Assembly (NCBI RefSeq): GCF_040222385.1
Contig: NZ_JAVKDF010000027.1
Span: 186,001-250,000 of the forward strand
Source: Imperialibacter sp040222385
Lineage (GTDB): Bacteria; Bacteroidota; Bacteroidia; Cytophagales; Cyclobacteriaceae
Reading direction: 5' to 3'
DNA: 64,000 nucleotides
In this document: piece by piece, positions 8,031 through 17,014 of the stretch
Position numbering within the stretch: the stretch's first letter is position 1
How the letters are laid out: the number at the start of each line of letters is the position of its first letter
Translations under genes and position numbers: made by a program
Notes under the pieces: model-generated
What the model was told of the DNA's origin: nothing
Databases searched by the model: none
The model's input: only the letters and a program-made list of their open reading frames with translations

Positions 8031-8950
8031 TGGTAGAGGTATTCGCTTAAAAAGCCTGTGATGGTTTCGGCCGCATGATAGAAGAAGCTGAACGGTGTTG
8101 TTTCAAAGGTATCTGTTGGCTGATGGTAGTACTTATGGTCTTCTACCCCAAAATAAAGAAAGGGGATTTTCTGCTTGTGAAACGGCCCATGGTCGGACGA
8201 CATCGTCCAGTCGTCGTGACCTGAGCCAGGCTGGTCGTGGCCCAGCTTGAGCTGAACTTTGGCATACCTGGAGCCGTCGATATCTATCAGCGACTTGAGC
8301 TGCGGATAGTGATAGGTGCCGCACACGTACAGCTCATTATTGAAGCCCTTGCTCACCATGTCCATATTCAAGTTCAGCTTTACCGGGATATTAGCTTTTT
8401 GCAGATACTCTACCAGGGCATAACCTCCCAGTAAGCCGGTTTCCTCCGCATCCAGCGCAGCAAAAATGATGGTGTACTTTGGCGTCGTTTTCTTTGCGGC
8501 AAAAAGCCAGGCGGCCTCCAGCAGCACGCTCACCCCCGATGCATTGTCGTCCGCACCGTAGTAAATCTCTCTGTTCTTGACGCCGAGATGATCATAGTGA
8601 GCGGTGACAACAACGGCCGAATCACTTTCACCTTTTAAAAAACCAACTACATTCACTCCCTGCGAAGGGTAGTTCTTTGCCTTCATATCGAACGGAATGA
8701 ACCAGTTGTTCTCGAGTTCGTGAAGTCCTGCATAGTTGAAATTGTTTTTAATAAATATGCGGGCTCTGCTAATGCCGTTGGTGCCGCTTAGGCGGCCTGC
8801 CATTTCCTGAGACGAAAGCGCTTTCAAAGCATTCATCAGTCTCGTGGAATCAACGCTGACCTGACCATAGCTCATGAGCCCACAGAAAAGCAGCAGGCAT
8901 ATTAAAGTATACGCTTTGCTGCGTGTTATGATTTTTGCTCTTACTTGCAT
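8027..8950 (-). CDS. M28-family zinc aminopeptidase, exported
   Basis: The 307-residue product starts with a signal peptide (basic N terminus, AYTLICLLLFCGLMSYGQ core), so it should act in the periplasm or outside. The M28 co-catalytic zinc ligands are visible in order: H in TAHYDH, D in GADDNASG, E in DAEETG, D in NLNMDMV, and the late H in KYYHQPTD. The family removes N-terminal residues from peptides with two zinc ions. Specificity cannot be read from sequence. The ATG at 8948-8950 fits the signal peptide. The gene precedes tag with a four-base overlap. Confidence 0.9.
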   Translation of the reverse strand: MQVRAKIITRSKAYTLICLLLFCGLMSYGQVSVDSTRLMNALKALSSQEMAGRLSGTNGISRARIFIKNNFNYAGLHELENNWFIPFDMKAKNYPSQGVNVVGFLKGESDSAVVVTAHYDHLGVKNREIYYGADDNASGVSVLLEAAWLFAAKKTTPKYTIIFAALDAEETGLLGGYALVEYLQKANIPVKLNLNMDMVSKGFNNELYVCGTYHYPQLKSLIDIDGSRYAKVQLKLGHDQPGSGHDDWTMSSDHGPFHKQKIPFLYFGVEDHKYYHQPTDTFETTPFSFFYHAAETITGFLSEYLYQ

Positions 8951-9110
8951 TTCTTCCGAAAATATCTTGTTTTACAAAGCCGGAGGGAATCTGGAAGGGA
9001 TCGCCGGGGCACCTTTTGATCTATTGTCCCTTTTTTCCGTAAATAGCTATTCCTCTTACAATAATAGAAACTTATCCTTGTTGAATATGATAGTAATCCT
9101 AAATATCCCC

Positions 9111-10244
9111 ATGAGACACTTGCTGAAATTCACATTTGCCCTTTGCCTGATTGGTTTTACTGCACAGGCACAGGAAGAAGAAATAAATATAGCAGGTTTT
9201 CGGTTTCTGGACTATACCAACGATCTGCCTGCCGATCTTTTATCCGGTCGCTCTGCGGTATTTGTAAGCGTGCCACCCAAAAGCAGGGGGACTTCGGAAC
9301 GAGGCGACTGGAAAGGTTTTTCAGCCGAAATGCACCAGGAGTTTCGGAAAATGGGTATTGATGCCGTTGCCTACCTGAATATCGACGATGTGATGGCTGG
9401 GACAGACGTAACGGAAGCCTTTTCGGACTTTCTCAACTCCCGCCAGATCAAGAACCTCATTCTTTTGAGCAAGGTAAATCTTAAAATTGCAGGCAAAGAA
9501 AGTGAAAGAGTAGTGGTAGTAATCACGCCCTACGACGGCACGAAAACCTATATGTCGAACGGGCAGCAAGCCTGGAAAGATCAGGACAAAGACCTCGAAA
9601 AGGTGGTCAAAAACCTGGGTAAGGCGGTCTACAAATCGAAGCAGGAAAACAAGAACTTCCTTATCACTGAAAAGCCAGAGTTCTTTACAGACGTGGATAT
9701 TATCACAAAAAGGCGGTTCCCATCTTTCGCCGGTGACCTGAAAATTGACAAGCTGGCCGTGCCGATGTACACCAAAGTGGAGATTCCAGCCAACAAGCCC
9801 GGAGGCATTGTCAACAACAATGTGGAAAAGGAGATACAGAAGTACAACGCTAAAGTAGCGAGCTCCAACAATGTGCTGAAAGGCGCCATGCAGGATTACC
9901 CCTTCAAGTATGAGTTGGTGGAGTATGATGGCGACGACAAGAAGCTGTATAATGCGGGTTATCAGTATGTGCTGCTTAACCTCAACACTACCGGATACAC
10001 CATCAGAGAAATGCTGAACTATGAGGTGGACAAGAATGAAACAGACTACATTACAATGAAAACCAGTAACGGCAAGACAATCCTGAGAACCATTCCGGTG
10101 CATGCTCCTGTGTACAAGTTTTATGTAAAACACCTGGTGACCGGCGATGTGTACCTGGGCACGAAGTGGGATGCCGACGAAACAATGGACGAAGCACTGA
10201 AAAACTACATACAGAACTTTAAGGATGAGCTGAAGATCAGGTAG
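9111..10244 (+). CDS. Exported protein of unknown function
   Basis: I do not recognise this family. The frame is open from 8874, but the ATG at 9111 is preferred because it begins a clean signal peptide (MRHLLKFTFALCLIGFTAQAQ), giving 377 residues. The mature part has an alternating alpha/beta character at the N terminus (GRSAVFVSVPP; MGIDAVAYLNIDDVM; IKNLILLSKVNLKI), then a lysine-rich middle, and no cysteines, transmembrane segments or known catalytic motifs. It looks like a soluble periplasmic protein. A strong terminator follows. The gene stands alone, divergent from the M28 peptidase. Confidence 0.7.
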   Translation: MRHLLKFTFALCLIGFTAQAQEEEINIAGFRFLDYTNDLPADLLSGRSAVFVSVPPKSRGTSERGDWKGFSAEMHQEFRKMGIDAVAYLNIDDVMAGTDVTEAFSDFLNSRQIKNLILLSKVNLKIAGKESERVVVVITPYDGTKTYMSNGQQAWKDQDKDLEKVVKNLGKAVYKSKQENKNFLITEKPEFFTDVDIITKRRFPSFAGDLKIDKLAVPMYTKVEIPANKPGGIVNNNVEKEIQKYNAKVASSNNVLKGAMQDYPFKYELVEYDGDDKKLYNAGYQYVLLNLNTTGYTIREMLNYEVDKNETDYITMKTSNGKTILRTIPVHAPVYKFYVKHLVTGDVYLGTKWDADETMDEALKNYIQNFKDELKIR

Positions 10245-10315
10245 GTTTTTAGGATTGCAATGGGCGGCACCTGTTGCAGGTGGATATCGCCCTTTCAGGG
10301 CCTGGGCTGGCAAAG

Positions 10316-10352
10316 AAAAAAGGCCCTGACGTCGAGCGTCAGGGCCTTTTTT
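10316..10352. terminator. Bidirectional rho-independent terminator
   Basis: An 11-bp perfect stem, AGGCCCTGACG at 10321-10331 and its complement at 10337-10347, encloses a five-base loop. It is flanked by an A-tract on the left and six T on the right. It sits between the convergent gene ending at 10244 and the M1 peptidase gene ending at 10420, so it can serve both directions. Confidence 0.9.
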
Positions 10353-10419
10353 AATGCGCCCACACTGGGGCTTCTTGTCGTGTCACCAGCTTGGCTATAC
10401 GCCTTGGCTGTGGGCACGA

Positions 10420-12657
10420 CTACTTCGAGCCGTCTTTGAATTTGTCAAACCTGCTCTTACTGTCTACCCTTGGGTACACGTTGTTGCTTTGCTGAATGTC
10501 AGGAATCTCGTTTTTAGGATCCAGCTTGATGCCTACTACCTGCTTGTCTTTAGCAAACACCTTGGTTACCTGCTGTTCGTTGAGTCTCCATATTTCTGCC
10601 GGAATCTTCTCGACTTCTTTGGTACCGTCGGCATATGTCCATTCGATGATAACCGGCAACATCAAGCCACCTTCGTTTTTGAAAGTCACTTCGTAGAAGT
10701 TCTTTTCGGCGTTTCTTTTCTGAATGGCTTTATCGTCGACGGCGTTTTTGAACTCACCGTATTCCGAGCTTTTGGTGTTGGCCATGGTGAATGGTTTTGG
10801 TGCGGCAAGGCCATTTTCTACTGAAGCATCACCTCCTCCAAGTGTGCCATCACCACTCACTTTTACCTGATTTTCGAAACCTTTTGCGTCAATGTTCATC
10901 TTGTACCAGGTCACTTTGTCCACAGCGATATCGCAAGCGTCTACGCTGTAGAACCAGCCTTTCCAAAACCAGTCGAGATCCACGGCCGAAGCGTCTTCCA
11001 TCGTTCTGAAGAAGTCGGCGGGTGAGGGGTGCTTAAACGCCCATCGCTGCGCATATTCCTTAAAGGCCGCATCGAAAAGCTCGGGGCCCATCACTGTTTC
11101 ACGCAATAGTACGAGGCCGGCTGAGGGCTTTCCATACGCTTCATAGCCTAATGAACGTCCGTTTTCCGGGTTGGTCATGATTGGGCGAAGGTCGTTTTTC
11201 TCCCCTTTCATGTAGTTCACCACTCCGGCAGGCGTACCCCAGGTGGTATTGAAGCCAGGGTAGTTTTCAACAACTGTCTGGTGCTCAAGGAAAGTGTTGA
11301 TGCCTTCATCCATCCATGCCCATTGACGTTCGTCGTTGTTGATGATCATCGGGAAATAATTGTGGCCTACCTCATGCACAATCACTCCCACCATGCCTTC
11401 AAGCGTTCTCTGAGAGTAGGTGCCATCAGGATTCGGACGGCCAAAGTTGAAGCAAATCATCGGGTACTCCATACCAATCGAAGCGGTATGAATCGACTGT
11501 GCCACCGGATAAGGGTAGTCGATGGTGTATTTCGAATAGGTCTTTAATGTGTTTACGACTGCTTTGGTCGACTCTTTTTCCCAAAGTGGATTTCCTTCTT
11601 TTGGATAAAAGCTCATTGCCAATGGCGTATTGTTCTCAAACTTCACGGCCTGAGCGTCCCAGATAAACTTGCGGGAAGAAACAAAGGCAAAGTCACGCAC
11701 GTTGTCGGCCTTATAAACCCAGGTTTTAGTACCCTTGGCTCGTGACTTCTCGTTTTGGATGGCCTCCTCTTGCGTAATGATGATTACCGGCTTGTCGAAA
11801 CTTTTCTTTGCTCTCTCAAGGCGCTCAAGCTGCGTAGCTGTGAGCACCTCTTTTGGGTTCTGCAAAACGCCTGTTGAAGCCACCACATGATCGGCCGCCG
11901 TGGTAATGCGTACAGTGTAGTCGCCAAACGCCAGGGCAAACTCGCCAGATCCAAGGAACTGCTTGTTCTGCCAGCCATTCACGTCGTCGTACACTGCCAT
12001 GCGAGGAAACCACTGGGCAATCGTGTACAAATAGTTGCCATCCTTAGGGAAATATTCGTAGCCGGAGCGGCCGCCCAGCTGCATACGGTCGTTGATAGTG
12101 TACGACCAGGCCACTTTGAAAGATACTTCACCGCCCGACTTCAGCGGCTGCGGAAGATCTACCCGCATCATGGTTTTGTTGATGGTATAGGGAATGGCTT
12201 TGCCATCTACCGTCTTAACAGAGGCGATTTTGAAACCTCCATCGAAGTCCTGATCTCTGGTGATCCGCTGCTGTAGCGACTTACCTGAAATCGTATCAGG
12301 CATGCTACTGGAAGACACCAGCGGGCTGTTGGAGTCTTTGGCTCTCATATTCTGGTCGAGTTGCAACCAAAGATACTTGAGCTGGTCAGGAGACTGGTTG
12401 TGATAAGTGATAGTTTCTTCACCGGTCACCGACTGGTTGTTGTCGTTAAGGGTTACTGAAATATCGTAGTCGGCTTTTTGCTGCCAGTATTCCCGCCCCG
12501 GAGCTCCTGACGCTGTTCGGTACGTATTTGGCGTGGGCAGCATGGTGCCCATTTGCTCAAACTTTTGGCCCCACTGTCCCTGGGCGTTTACATTTTCTGC
12601 TGTGATGATGCCCGCTGCAATGGCCAGGCAACTAAAAAGAATCCTTTTCATAAACAT
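10420..12657 (-). CDS. M1-family metallopeptidase, exported (copy 1)
   Basis: The 745-residue product has a signal peptide (FSCLAIAAGIITAENVNAQ) followed by the M1 fold. The zinc site is HEVGH at 428-432 with the third ligand E451 in MDEGIN, the classic HExxH-x18-E arrangement; the exopeptidase-type GxMEN appears in modified form as IGMEYP. M1 enzymes are usually aminopeptidases, but the altered motif leaves substrate and even exopeptidase activity open. The start may be the ATG at 12657 or the one two codons later. It is a tandem paralogue of the next gene (12769-14988), with matching N termini, zinc-site region and C-terminal domain. Confidence 0.9.
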   Translation of the reverse strand: MFMKRILFSCLAIAAGIITAENVNAQGQWGQKFEQMGTMLPTPNTYRTASGAPGREYWQQKADYDISVTLNDNNQSVTGEETITYHNQSPDQLKYLWLQLDQNMRAKDSNSPLVSSSSMPDTISGKSLQQRITRDQDFDGGFKIASVKTVDGKAIPYTINKTMMRVDLPQPLKSGGEVSFKVAWSYTINDRMQLGGRSGYEYFPKDGNYLYTIAQWFPRMAVYDDVNGWQNKQFLGSGEFALAFGDYTVRITTAADHVVASTGVLQNPKEVLTATQLERLERAKKSFDKPVIIITQEEAIQNEKSRAKGTKTWVYKADNVRDFAFVSSRKFIWDAQAVKFENNTPLAMSFYPKEGNPLWEKESTKAVVNTLKTYSKYTIDYPYPVAQSIHTASIGMEYPMICFNFGRPNPDGTYSQRTLEGMVGVIVHEVGHNYFPMIINNDERQWAWMDEGINTFLEHQTVVENYPGFNTTWGTPAGVVNYMKGEKNDLRPIMTNPENGRSLGYEAYGKPSAGLVLLRETVMGPELFDAAFKEYAQRWAFKHPSPADFFRTMEDASAVDLDWFWKGWFYSVDACDIAVDKVTWYKMNIDAKGFENQVKVSGDGTLGGGDASVENGLAAPKPFTMANTKSSEYGEFKNAVDDKAIQKRNAEKNFYEVTFKNEGGLMLPVIIEWTYADGTKEVEKIPAEIWRLNEQQVTKVFAKDKQVVGIKLDPKNEIPDIQQSNNVYPRVDSKSRFDKFKDGSK

Positions 12658-12710
12658 TGAGTATTTGATAATCAGTCTTTGGGTTTTTGTCGTTCATTTA
12701 TCTACCAAAT

Positions 12711-12736
12711 AAGCCCGGAAAAGACTTTCCCGGGCT
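12711..12736 (-). terminator. Hairpin between the two M1 genes
   Basis: AGCCCGG and CCGGGCT pair over 7 bp, with three further A-T pairs after a one-base bulge and a short loop. It sits 30-60 bases after the upstream M1 gene on the minus strand. The following T-tract is weak, so it may attenuate rather than stop transcription into copy 1. Confidence 0.5.
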
Positions 12737-12768
12737 CACTTACAATATGTTTTACTTTTCTCTTTTCC

Positions 12769-14988
12769 TTAGTTTTTCTTTTCCTTGAACTGGTCGAAGC
12801 GAGTTTTCACATCCTGACGGGGGAACACATTATTGTCTAGCTCCACATCAGCTGTTTCTTTATCTGGATCAAGTTGAATATTCACTACTTCCTTGTTTTT
12901 GGCAAACACCTTGGTCACTTCGTGCTCATTGTGTCTCCAGATTTCGGCAGGGATATACTCCTTTTCTTTGGTGCCGTCAACATAGGTCCATTCAATAATA
13001 ACGGGTGTTACAAGGCCTCCCGCATTTTTCAGGGTCAACTCATAAAAATTGGTATTGATATGCTTTTGCTTGATGGCCTCATCATCCACTTTGTTCATAA
13101 ACTCTCTGTAAGAGTCGTCGGAAGTGCCACTGAACACGAAAGTCTCTGCTGCTTCCTGAAAATTGGTAGCTGATGCTTTCTTGCCATCGGCTCCCATCAC
13201 CTCGCCCGAAGCTGTTACCTGATTTTCGAATCCTTTTTCATTGGTGGCCATTTTGTACCATTTTACATTGTCAACCGCCACGTCCACATGATCGGTTGTG
13301 TAGAACCATCCCCTCCAGAACCAATCGAGGTCCATGGCCGAAGCGTCTTCCATGCTGCGGAAGAAGTCAGCAGGTGATGGATGCTTGAACGCCCACCTGT
13401 CTGCGTATTCTTTGAAAGCATAGTCGAAGAGCTCGGGGCCCATAATGGTTTCCCTCAACACGCTGAGGGCTGCCGCTGGCTTCGCATAGGCATTGTTGCC
13501 AAACTGCAGGATTTGCTCTGAGTTGGTCATGATCGGGCGGATGCCTTCTTTGTCACCTTTCATGTAGTCGACAATGCAGGCTGCACAACCACGACGGATT
13601 GGCATGTCAGGGTAGTGCTCTTTTTGAGTAAGGGACTGCACGAAGGTGTTCAAGCCCTCATCCATCCAGGTCCACTGACGTTCGTCGGAGTTGATGATCA
13701 TTGGAAAGAAGTTATGCCCTACCTCGTGCACAATCACACCGATCATGCCCCACTTTTTCTGGTCAGTGTAGCTGCCATCAGGGTCAGGGCGGCCAAAGTT
13801 GAAGCAGATCATAGGGTATTCCATGCCAATGGAAGCGGCATGTACAGAAATAGCTTTTGGATAAGGATAGTCGATAGTATGCTTTGAATAGGTAATCAAA
13901 GTGTTGGCCACGGCCCTTGTCGACTCCTTCTCCCACAGCGGGTTGCCTTCTTTGGGGTAGTAGCTCATGGCGAGTGGCGTTTTTCCGTTGATATCAACCG
14001 CCATGGCATCCCAAATGAACTTTCTGGAAGTAGCAAAGGCTATATCACGCACATTTTCAGCTTTGAACGTCCAGGTTTTCTTTTCTTTCGACTTTGTCTT
14101 CTCAGCCTTTTCTGCTTCCTTCTGAGTAACGATAATTACTGGCTTATCGAAGGTTGTTTTCGCCTTTTCGAAGCGCTGAAGTTGCTCAGGCGTTAGCACC
14201 TGAGAGGGGTTTTGCAGCGTACCTGTTGCGCCCAGAATGTGATCCGCAGGCACCGTAACACTAAAAGTGAAGTCTCCGAAAGGCAGCGTAAACTCGCCTC
14301 TACCCAAAAACTGCTTGTTCTGCCAGCCATTCACGTCGTCGTACACGGCCATTCTCGGGTAGAATTGCGCAATGGTGTACACATAGTTTCCGTCCTTCGG
14401 AAAGAATTCGTATCCTGAGCGTGGGCCTTCAAGCATACGGTCATTGATATTGTAAGACCAGGCGATTTTGAATGAAACCTTTCCCCCCGGCTCCAGGGCT
14501 TTGGGCAAATCCACCCTCATCATGGTTTGGTTGATGGTGTATTTGAGGCCCTTGTCCGACATGTCTTTTACATAGACGATCTTGAAGCCGCCATCGTAGT
14601 CAGCATCATTGATCATCATTTGCAAGGCTTTCCCTGAAACAGAATCTGACATTGCCGTGGTAGTCACCAGGGGCGTGTTGGACGACTTAGCCCTCATGTT
14701 TTGGTCGAGCTGCACCCACAGGTACGAAAGCCGGTCAGGCGACAAGTTATGATAGGTGATGGTTTCGGTGCCGGCTATACTCTGATTGTTGTCGTTCAGC
14801 TCAACTGAAATATCGTAGTCAGCTTTTTGTTGCCAGTAGTCTCTTCCGGGTGCACCTGAGGCTGTCCGGTAGCTATTGGGGGTTGGCAGCATTGTGCCAA
14901 GCTGCTCAAATTTCTGGCCCCATTCTCCCTGGGCTTTTGCTAAATAACTTGTGCAAAGGGTCAATGCTACAATGAGTAGTTTCTTCAT
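12769..14988 (-). CDS. M1-family metallopeptidase, exported (copy 2)
   Basis: The product (739 residues from the ATG at 14986-14988) has a signal peptide (KKLLIVALTLCTSYLAKAQ) and the M1 zinc motif HEVGHN followed by MDEGLNTF with the third ligand. The altered exopeptidase motif IGMEYP is shared with copy 1. Whole-length similarity to copy 1 is obvious by eye, including GEWGQKFEQLGTMLPTPN near the N terminus against GQWGQKFEQMGTMLPTPN, and some stretches are identical at DNA level. This copy has an extra pair of cysteines in RRGCAAC that copy 1 lacks. An upstream TTG start at 15009 is less likely. It follows the HupE gene by 14 bases and is probably co-transcribed with it. Confidence 0.9.
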   Translation of the reverse strand: MKKLLIVALTLCTSYLAKAQGEWGQKFEQLGTMLPTPNSYRTASGAPGRDYWQQKADYDISVELNDNNQSIAGTETITYHNLSPDRLSYLWVQLDQNMRAKSSNTPLVTTTAMSDSVSGKALQMMINDADYDGGFKIVYVKDMSDKGLKYTINQTMMRVDLPKALEPGGKVSFKIAWSYNINDRMLEGPRSGYEFFPKDGNYVYTIAQFYPRMAVYDDVNGWQNKQFLGRGEFTLPFGDFTFSVTVPADHILGATGTLQNPSQVLTPEQLQRFEKAKTTFDKPVIIVTQKEAEKAEKTKSKEKKTWTFKAENVRDIAFATSRKFIWDAMAVDINGKTPLAMSYYPKEGNPLWEKESTRAVANTLITYSKHTIDYPYPKAISVHAASIGMEYPMICFNFGRPDPDGSYTDQKKWGMIGVIVHEVGHNFFPMIINSDERQWTWMDEGLNTFVQSLTQKEHYPDMPIRRGCAACIVDYMKGDKEGIRPIMTNSEQILQFGNNAYAKPAAALSVLRETIMGPELFDYAFKEYADRWAFKHPSPADFFRSMEDASAMDLDWFWRGWFYTTDHVDVAVDNVKWYKMATNEKGFENQVTASGEVMGADGKKASATNFQEAAETFVFSGTSDDSYREFMNKVDDEAIKQKHINTNFYELTLKNAGGLVTPVIIEWTYVDGTKEKEYIPAEIWRHNEHEVTKVFAKNKEVVNIQLDPDKETADVELDNNVFPRQDVKTRFDQFKEKKN

Positions 14989-15002
14989 ATCAATTTCACT
15001 TT

Positions 15003-15587
15003 TTACCAAAATTTACTTTCTATAATCATTGTCAGTGATATGCCTGCCACAGCCGACGAAATCACTAAAATCCAGTCTCTTTTTTTTACACTTCCCAACG
15101 TCATAAAAAGAAATGCCGCCACCATCACCACCAAAACGATCACAATCTGGCCAACCTCAAGGCCCAAATTGAAAGCAAGAAGTTGTGTGACAATGGATTC
15201 GTCTTTGCCCAGCAAGCTCTTCAGGTAGTTAGAAAATCCCATGCCGTGAATCAGTCCGAAAAACGCCGCAAACCAATAGTTTAGCTTCACGCTTTTGCTG
15301 CCCACTTCGGCGTCTTTTTTATAAATATTGGCCGCCGCCGTGATAAATATTGTAATCGGAATCAGGAACTCCACGAGCCCTGAGTTTACTTTAATTACGT
15401 CTAGCGTAGATAGTGCCAGTGTCAACGAATGACCCAAAGTGAAAGCAGTCACTAAAACAAGGACGTTTTTCCACTGTTGGGCCGAATAAATGGCGCACAG
15501 GGCAATAACAAACAGTATGTGGTCGTAACCATTGACATCAAGAATGTGTTCCAGTCCTAATCCAAAAAAGAGGCTAAACTCCGACAT
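15003..15587 (-). CDS. HupE/UreJ-family membrane protein
   Basis: The product (194 residues from the ATG at 15585-15587) is highly hydrophobic with about six or seven transmembrane helices. It shows the HupE/UreJ_2 histidine motifs: GLEHILDVNGYDHILF near the N terminus, TLGHSLTLAL, and GLIHGMGFS. Some relatives transport nickel or cobalt for metalloenzymes, but in Bacteroidota this gene type often sits beside DUF6702 and M1 peptidase genes, as here, and its cargo is unknown. A metal-supply role for the zinc peptidases is speculation. It is divergent from the DUF6702 gene, with 78 bases between starts. Confidence 0.85.
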   Translation of the reverse strand: MSEFSLFFGLGLEHILDVNGYDHILFVIALCAIYSAQQWKNVLVLVTAFTLGHSLTLALSTLDVIKVNSGLVEFLIPITIFITAAANIYKKDAEVGSKSVKLNYWFAAFFGLIHGMGFSNYLKSLLGKDESIVTQLLAFNLGLEVGQIVIVLVVMVAAFLFMTLGSVKKRDWILVISSAVAGISLTMIIESKFW

Positions 15588-15665
15588 AGTTTTCTTAAGT
15601 TGCTGCCACAAAAAAGGTTGTAAGTATACATCTTAAATTTTGTACTTGCAGTAAATGTTGTTTCT

Positions 15666-16154
15666 ATGGCAATGATTGTACATATCTCCTTCGTATTCGT
15701 TACGTGGCTGGCTCATCCTTTTCACGTGAGCGTATGCGATGTAGAGTTCAATGATAAAACGAAGTCCCTGGAGATTTCCCAACGCATTTTCCTTGACGAC
15801 CTTGAAGAAGCGCTGAGAAAGAAAAGTGGCTGGACAACGCTGGACGTTGTCAACCCCTCAGATAAGAAGCGATTTGATGCGCTTATGAAAGAGTTTGTGA
15901 TAGAAAATCTTTCAATAGAAATAAATAATAAGCCCGTAAAGCTGTCCTATCTCGGCCATGAGCTGGAATCGGATGCTATCTGGTGCTACCTCGAAGTGAC
16001 CGGCGTGAACAATTTGACTACAATAGGGGTTGAAAATAGTGTGCTCATTGACACTTTTCCTGACCAGGTGAACCTGGTTCATGTCAAAAAAGAAAGCAAA
16101 ATTCGATCTCTAAAGTTGTACAGGGATAACATAAAGGGTAGTATCGACTACTAG
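15666..16154 (+). CDS. DUF6702-family protein, probably exported
   Basis: The 162-residue product starts with a short hydrophobic segment (MIVHISFVFVTWL) followed by AHPFHVSVCDVEFND, the hallmark start of DUF6702 proteins. It continues with EISQRIFLDDLEEAL and ends with a beta-rich part. These are small Bacteroidota proteins of unknown function whose genes often neighbour HupE and M1 peptidase genes. Either ATG (15666 or two codons later) could be used. It is probably periplasmic. Confidence 0.75.
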   Translation: MAMIVHISFVFVTWLAHPFHVSVCDVEFNDKTKSLEISQRIFLDDLEEALRKKSGWTTLDVVNPSDKKRFDALMKEFVIENLSIEINNKPVKLSYLGHELESDAIWCYLEVTGVNNLTTIGVENSVLIDTFPDQVNLVHVKKESKIRSLKLYRDNIKGSIDY

Positions 16155-16195
16155 TTTTCCCAAATTTCTGAATAAACAATCACGTAAACTCTATT

Positions 16196-17014
16196 ATGGA
16201 CAAATTGGATCAATACCAGGAAGGACTCATTCAACTATTATTTGACTACGCTCCCAAACTAGTGGCTGCCATAGTCATTCTTATCATTGGCTTTTATCTC
16301 ATTGGCTTCTTCACCAGATCCTTAAAAAAACTGATGAAGAAAAGGGACGTGGATCCAACTCTCATTCCTTTCCTCTCCAATATTTTCAATGTCATCCTCA
16401 AGGCCATGGTACTCATTTCGGTGGCTTCCATGGTGGGTATTCAAACGACCAGTTTTGTGGCGGTAATAGGTGCAGCGGGTTTGGCGATTGGGTTGGCCAT
16501 GCAGGGCAGCCTTTCCAACTTTGCCGGTGGCGTTCTGATCATTATGTTTCGGCCATACAGGGTTGGTGATTTTATCGAGACCAACGGGCAGGCGGGCACT
16601 GTCAACGCCATCCAAATCCTGTACACTGTGCTCAAGTCGCCTGACAACAAAACAATTGTTATTCCCAACAGTGCCGTAATGGGAAGCACCATTACCAATT
16701 ATTCAGTGGAAGACAATAGAAGGCTTGACCTCGTTTTCGGCGTGAGCTACTCGGATGATATTAAGAAGGTGAAGGAGTTGTTAACTCAAATGGCAATGGA
16801 CGATGAGCGGGTGATAAAAGATCCGGCACCGTTTATTGCCATTAAAGAAATGGCCGACAGCTCTGTAAACTTCCTTTTCAGGGTATGGGTGAAGAAAGAG
16901 GACTACTGGCCAATGACGTTTGATATGCAGGAACGAGTGAAAAGCACGTTCGACAAAGAGGGTATTTCTATTCCGTTTCCTCAGAGGGACGTTCACCTTT
17001 TTCAGCAGAAGTAA
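16196..17014 (+). CDS. Small-conductance mechanosensitive channel (MscS family)
   Basis: The 272-residue product has the minimal MscS layout: three N-terminal membrane segments (about 15-40, 58-80, 85-115), the glycine/alanine-rich pore helix GAAGLAIGLAMQGSLSNFAGG, then the beta domain beginning FRPYRVGDFIE and the alpha/beta C-terminal domain. Such channels open under membrane tension and release solutes on osmotic downshock. Length is close to E. coli MscS (286). Its last 47 bases overlap the end of the convergent 2H phosphoesterase gene. Confidence 0.95.
   Translation: MDKLDQYQEGLIQLLFDYAPKLVAAIVILIIGFYLIGFFTRSLKKLMKKRDVDPTLIPFLSNIFNVILKAMVLISVASMVGIQTTSFVAVIGAAGLAIGLAMQGSLSNFAGGVLIIMFRPYRVGDFIETNGQAGTVNAIQILYTVLKSPDNKTIVIPNSAVMGSTITNYSVEDNRRLDLVFGVSYSDDIKKVKELLTQMAMDDERVIKDPAPFIAIKEMADSSVNFLFRVWVKKEDYWPMTFDMQERVKSTFDKEGISIPFPQRDVHLFQQK

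Noticed and set aside
9073..9080. TATCCTTG as a -7 element for the gene at 9111 (and the same octamer at 32277 before the gene at 32328)
   Set aside because: Each has one mismatch to TAnnTTTG and no -33 partner at proper spacing, so they cannot be told from chance.
9321..10313. A 330-codon open frame antisense to the unrecognised exported protein
   Set aside because: It lies wholly opposite a gene with a clean signal peptide and terminator, and its translation is rich in H, V and F without domain features, typical of a shadow frame.
15716..15731. TTTTCACGTGAGCG as a further parS site
   Set aside because: It has the CACGTG core but several mismatches in the flanks and lies inside the DUF6702 coding sequence.
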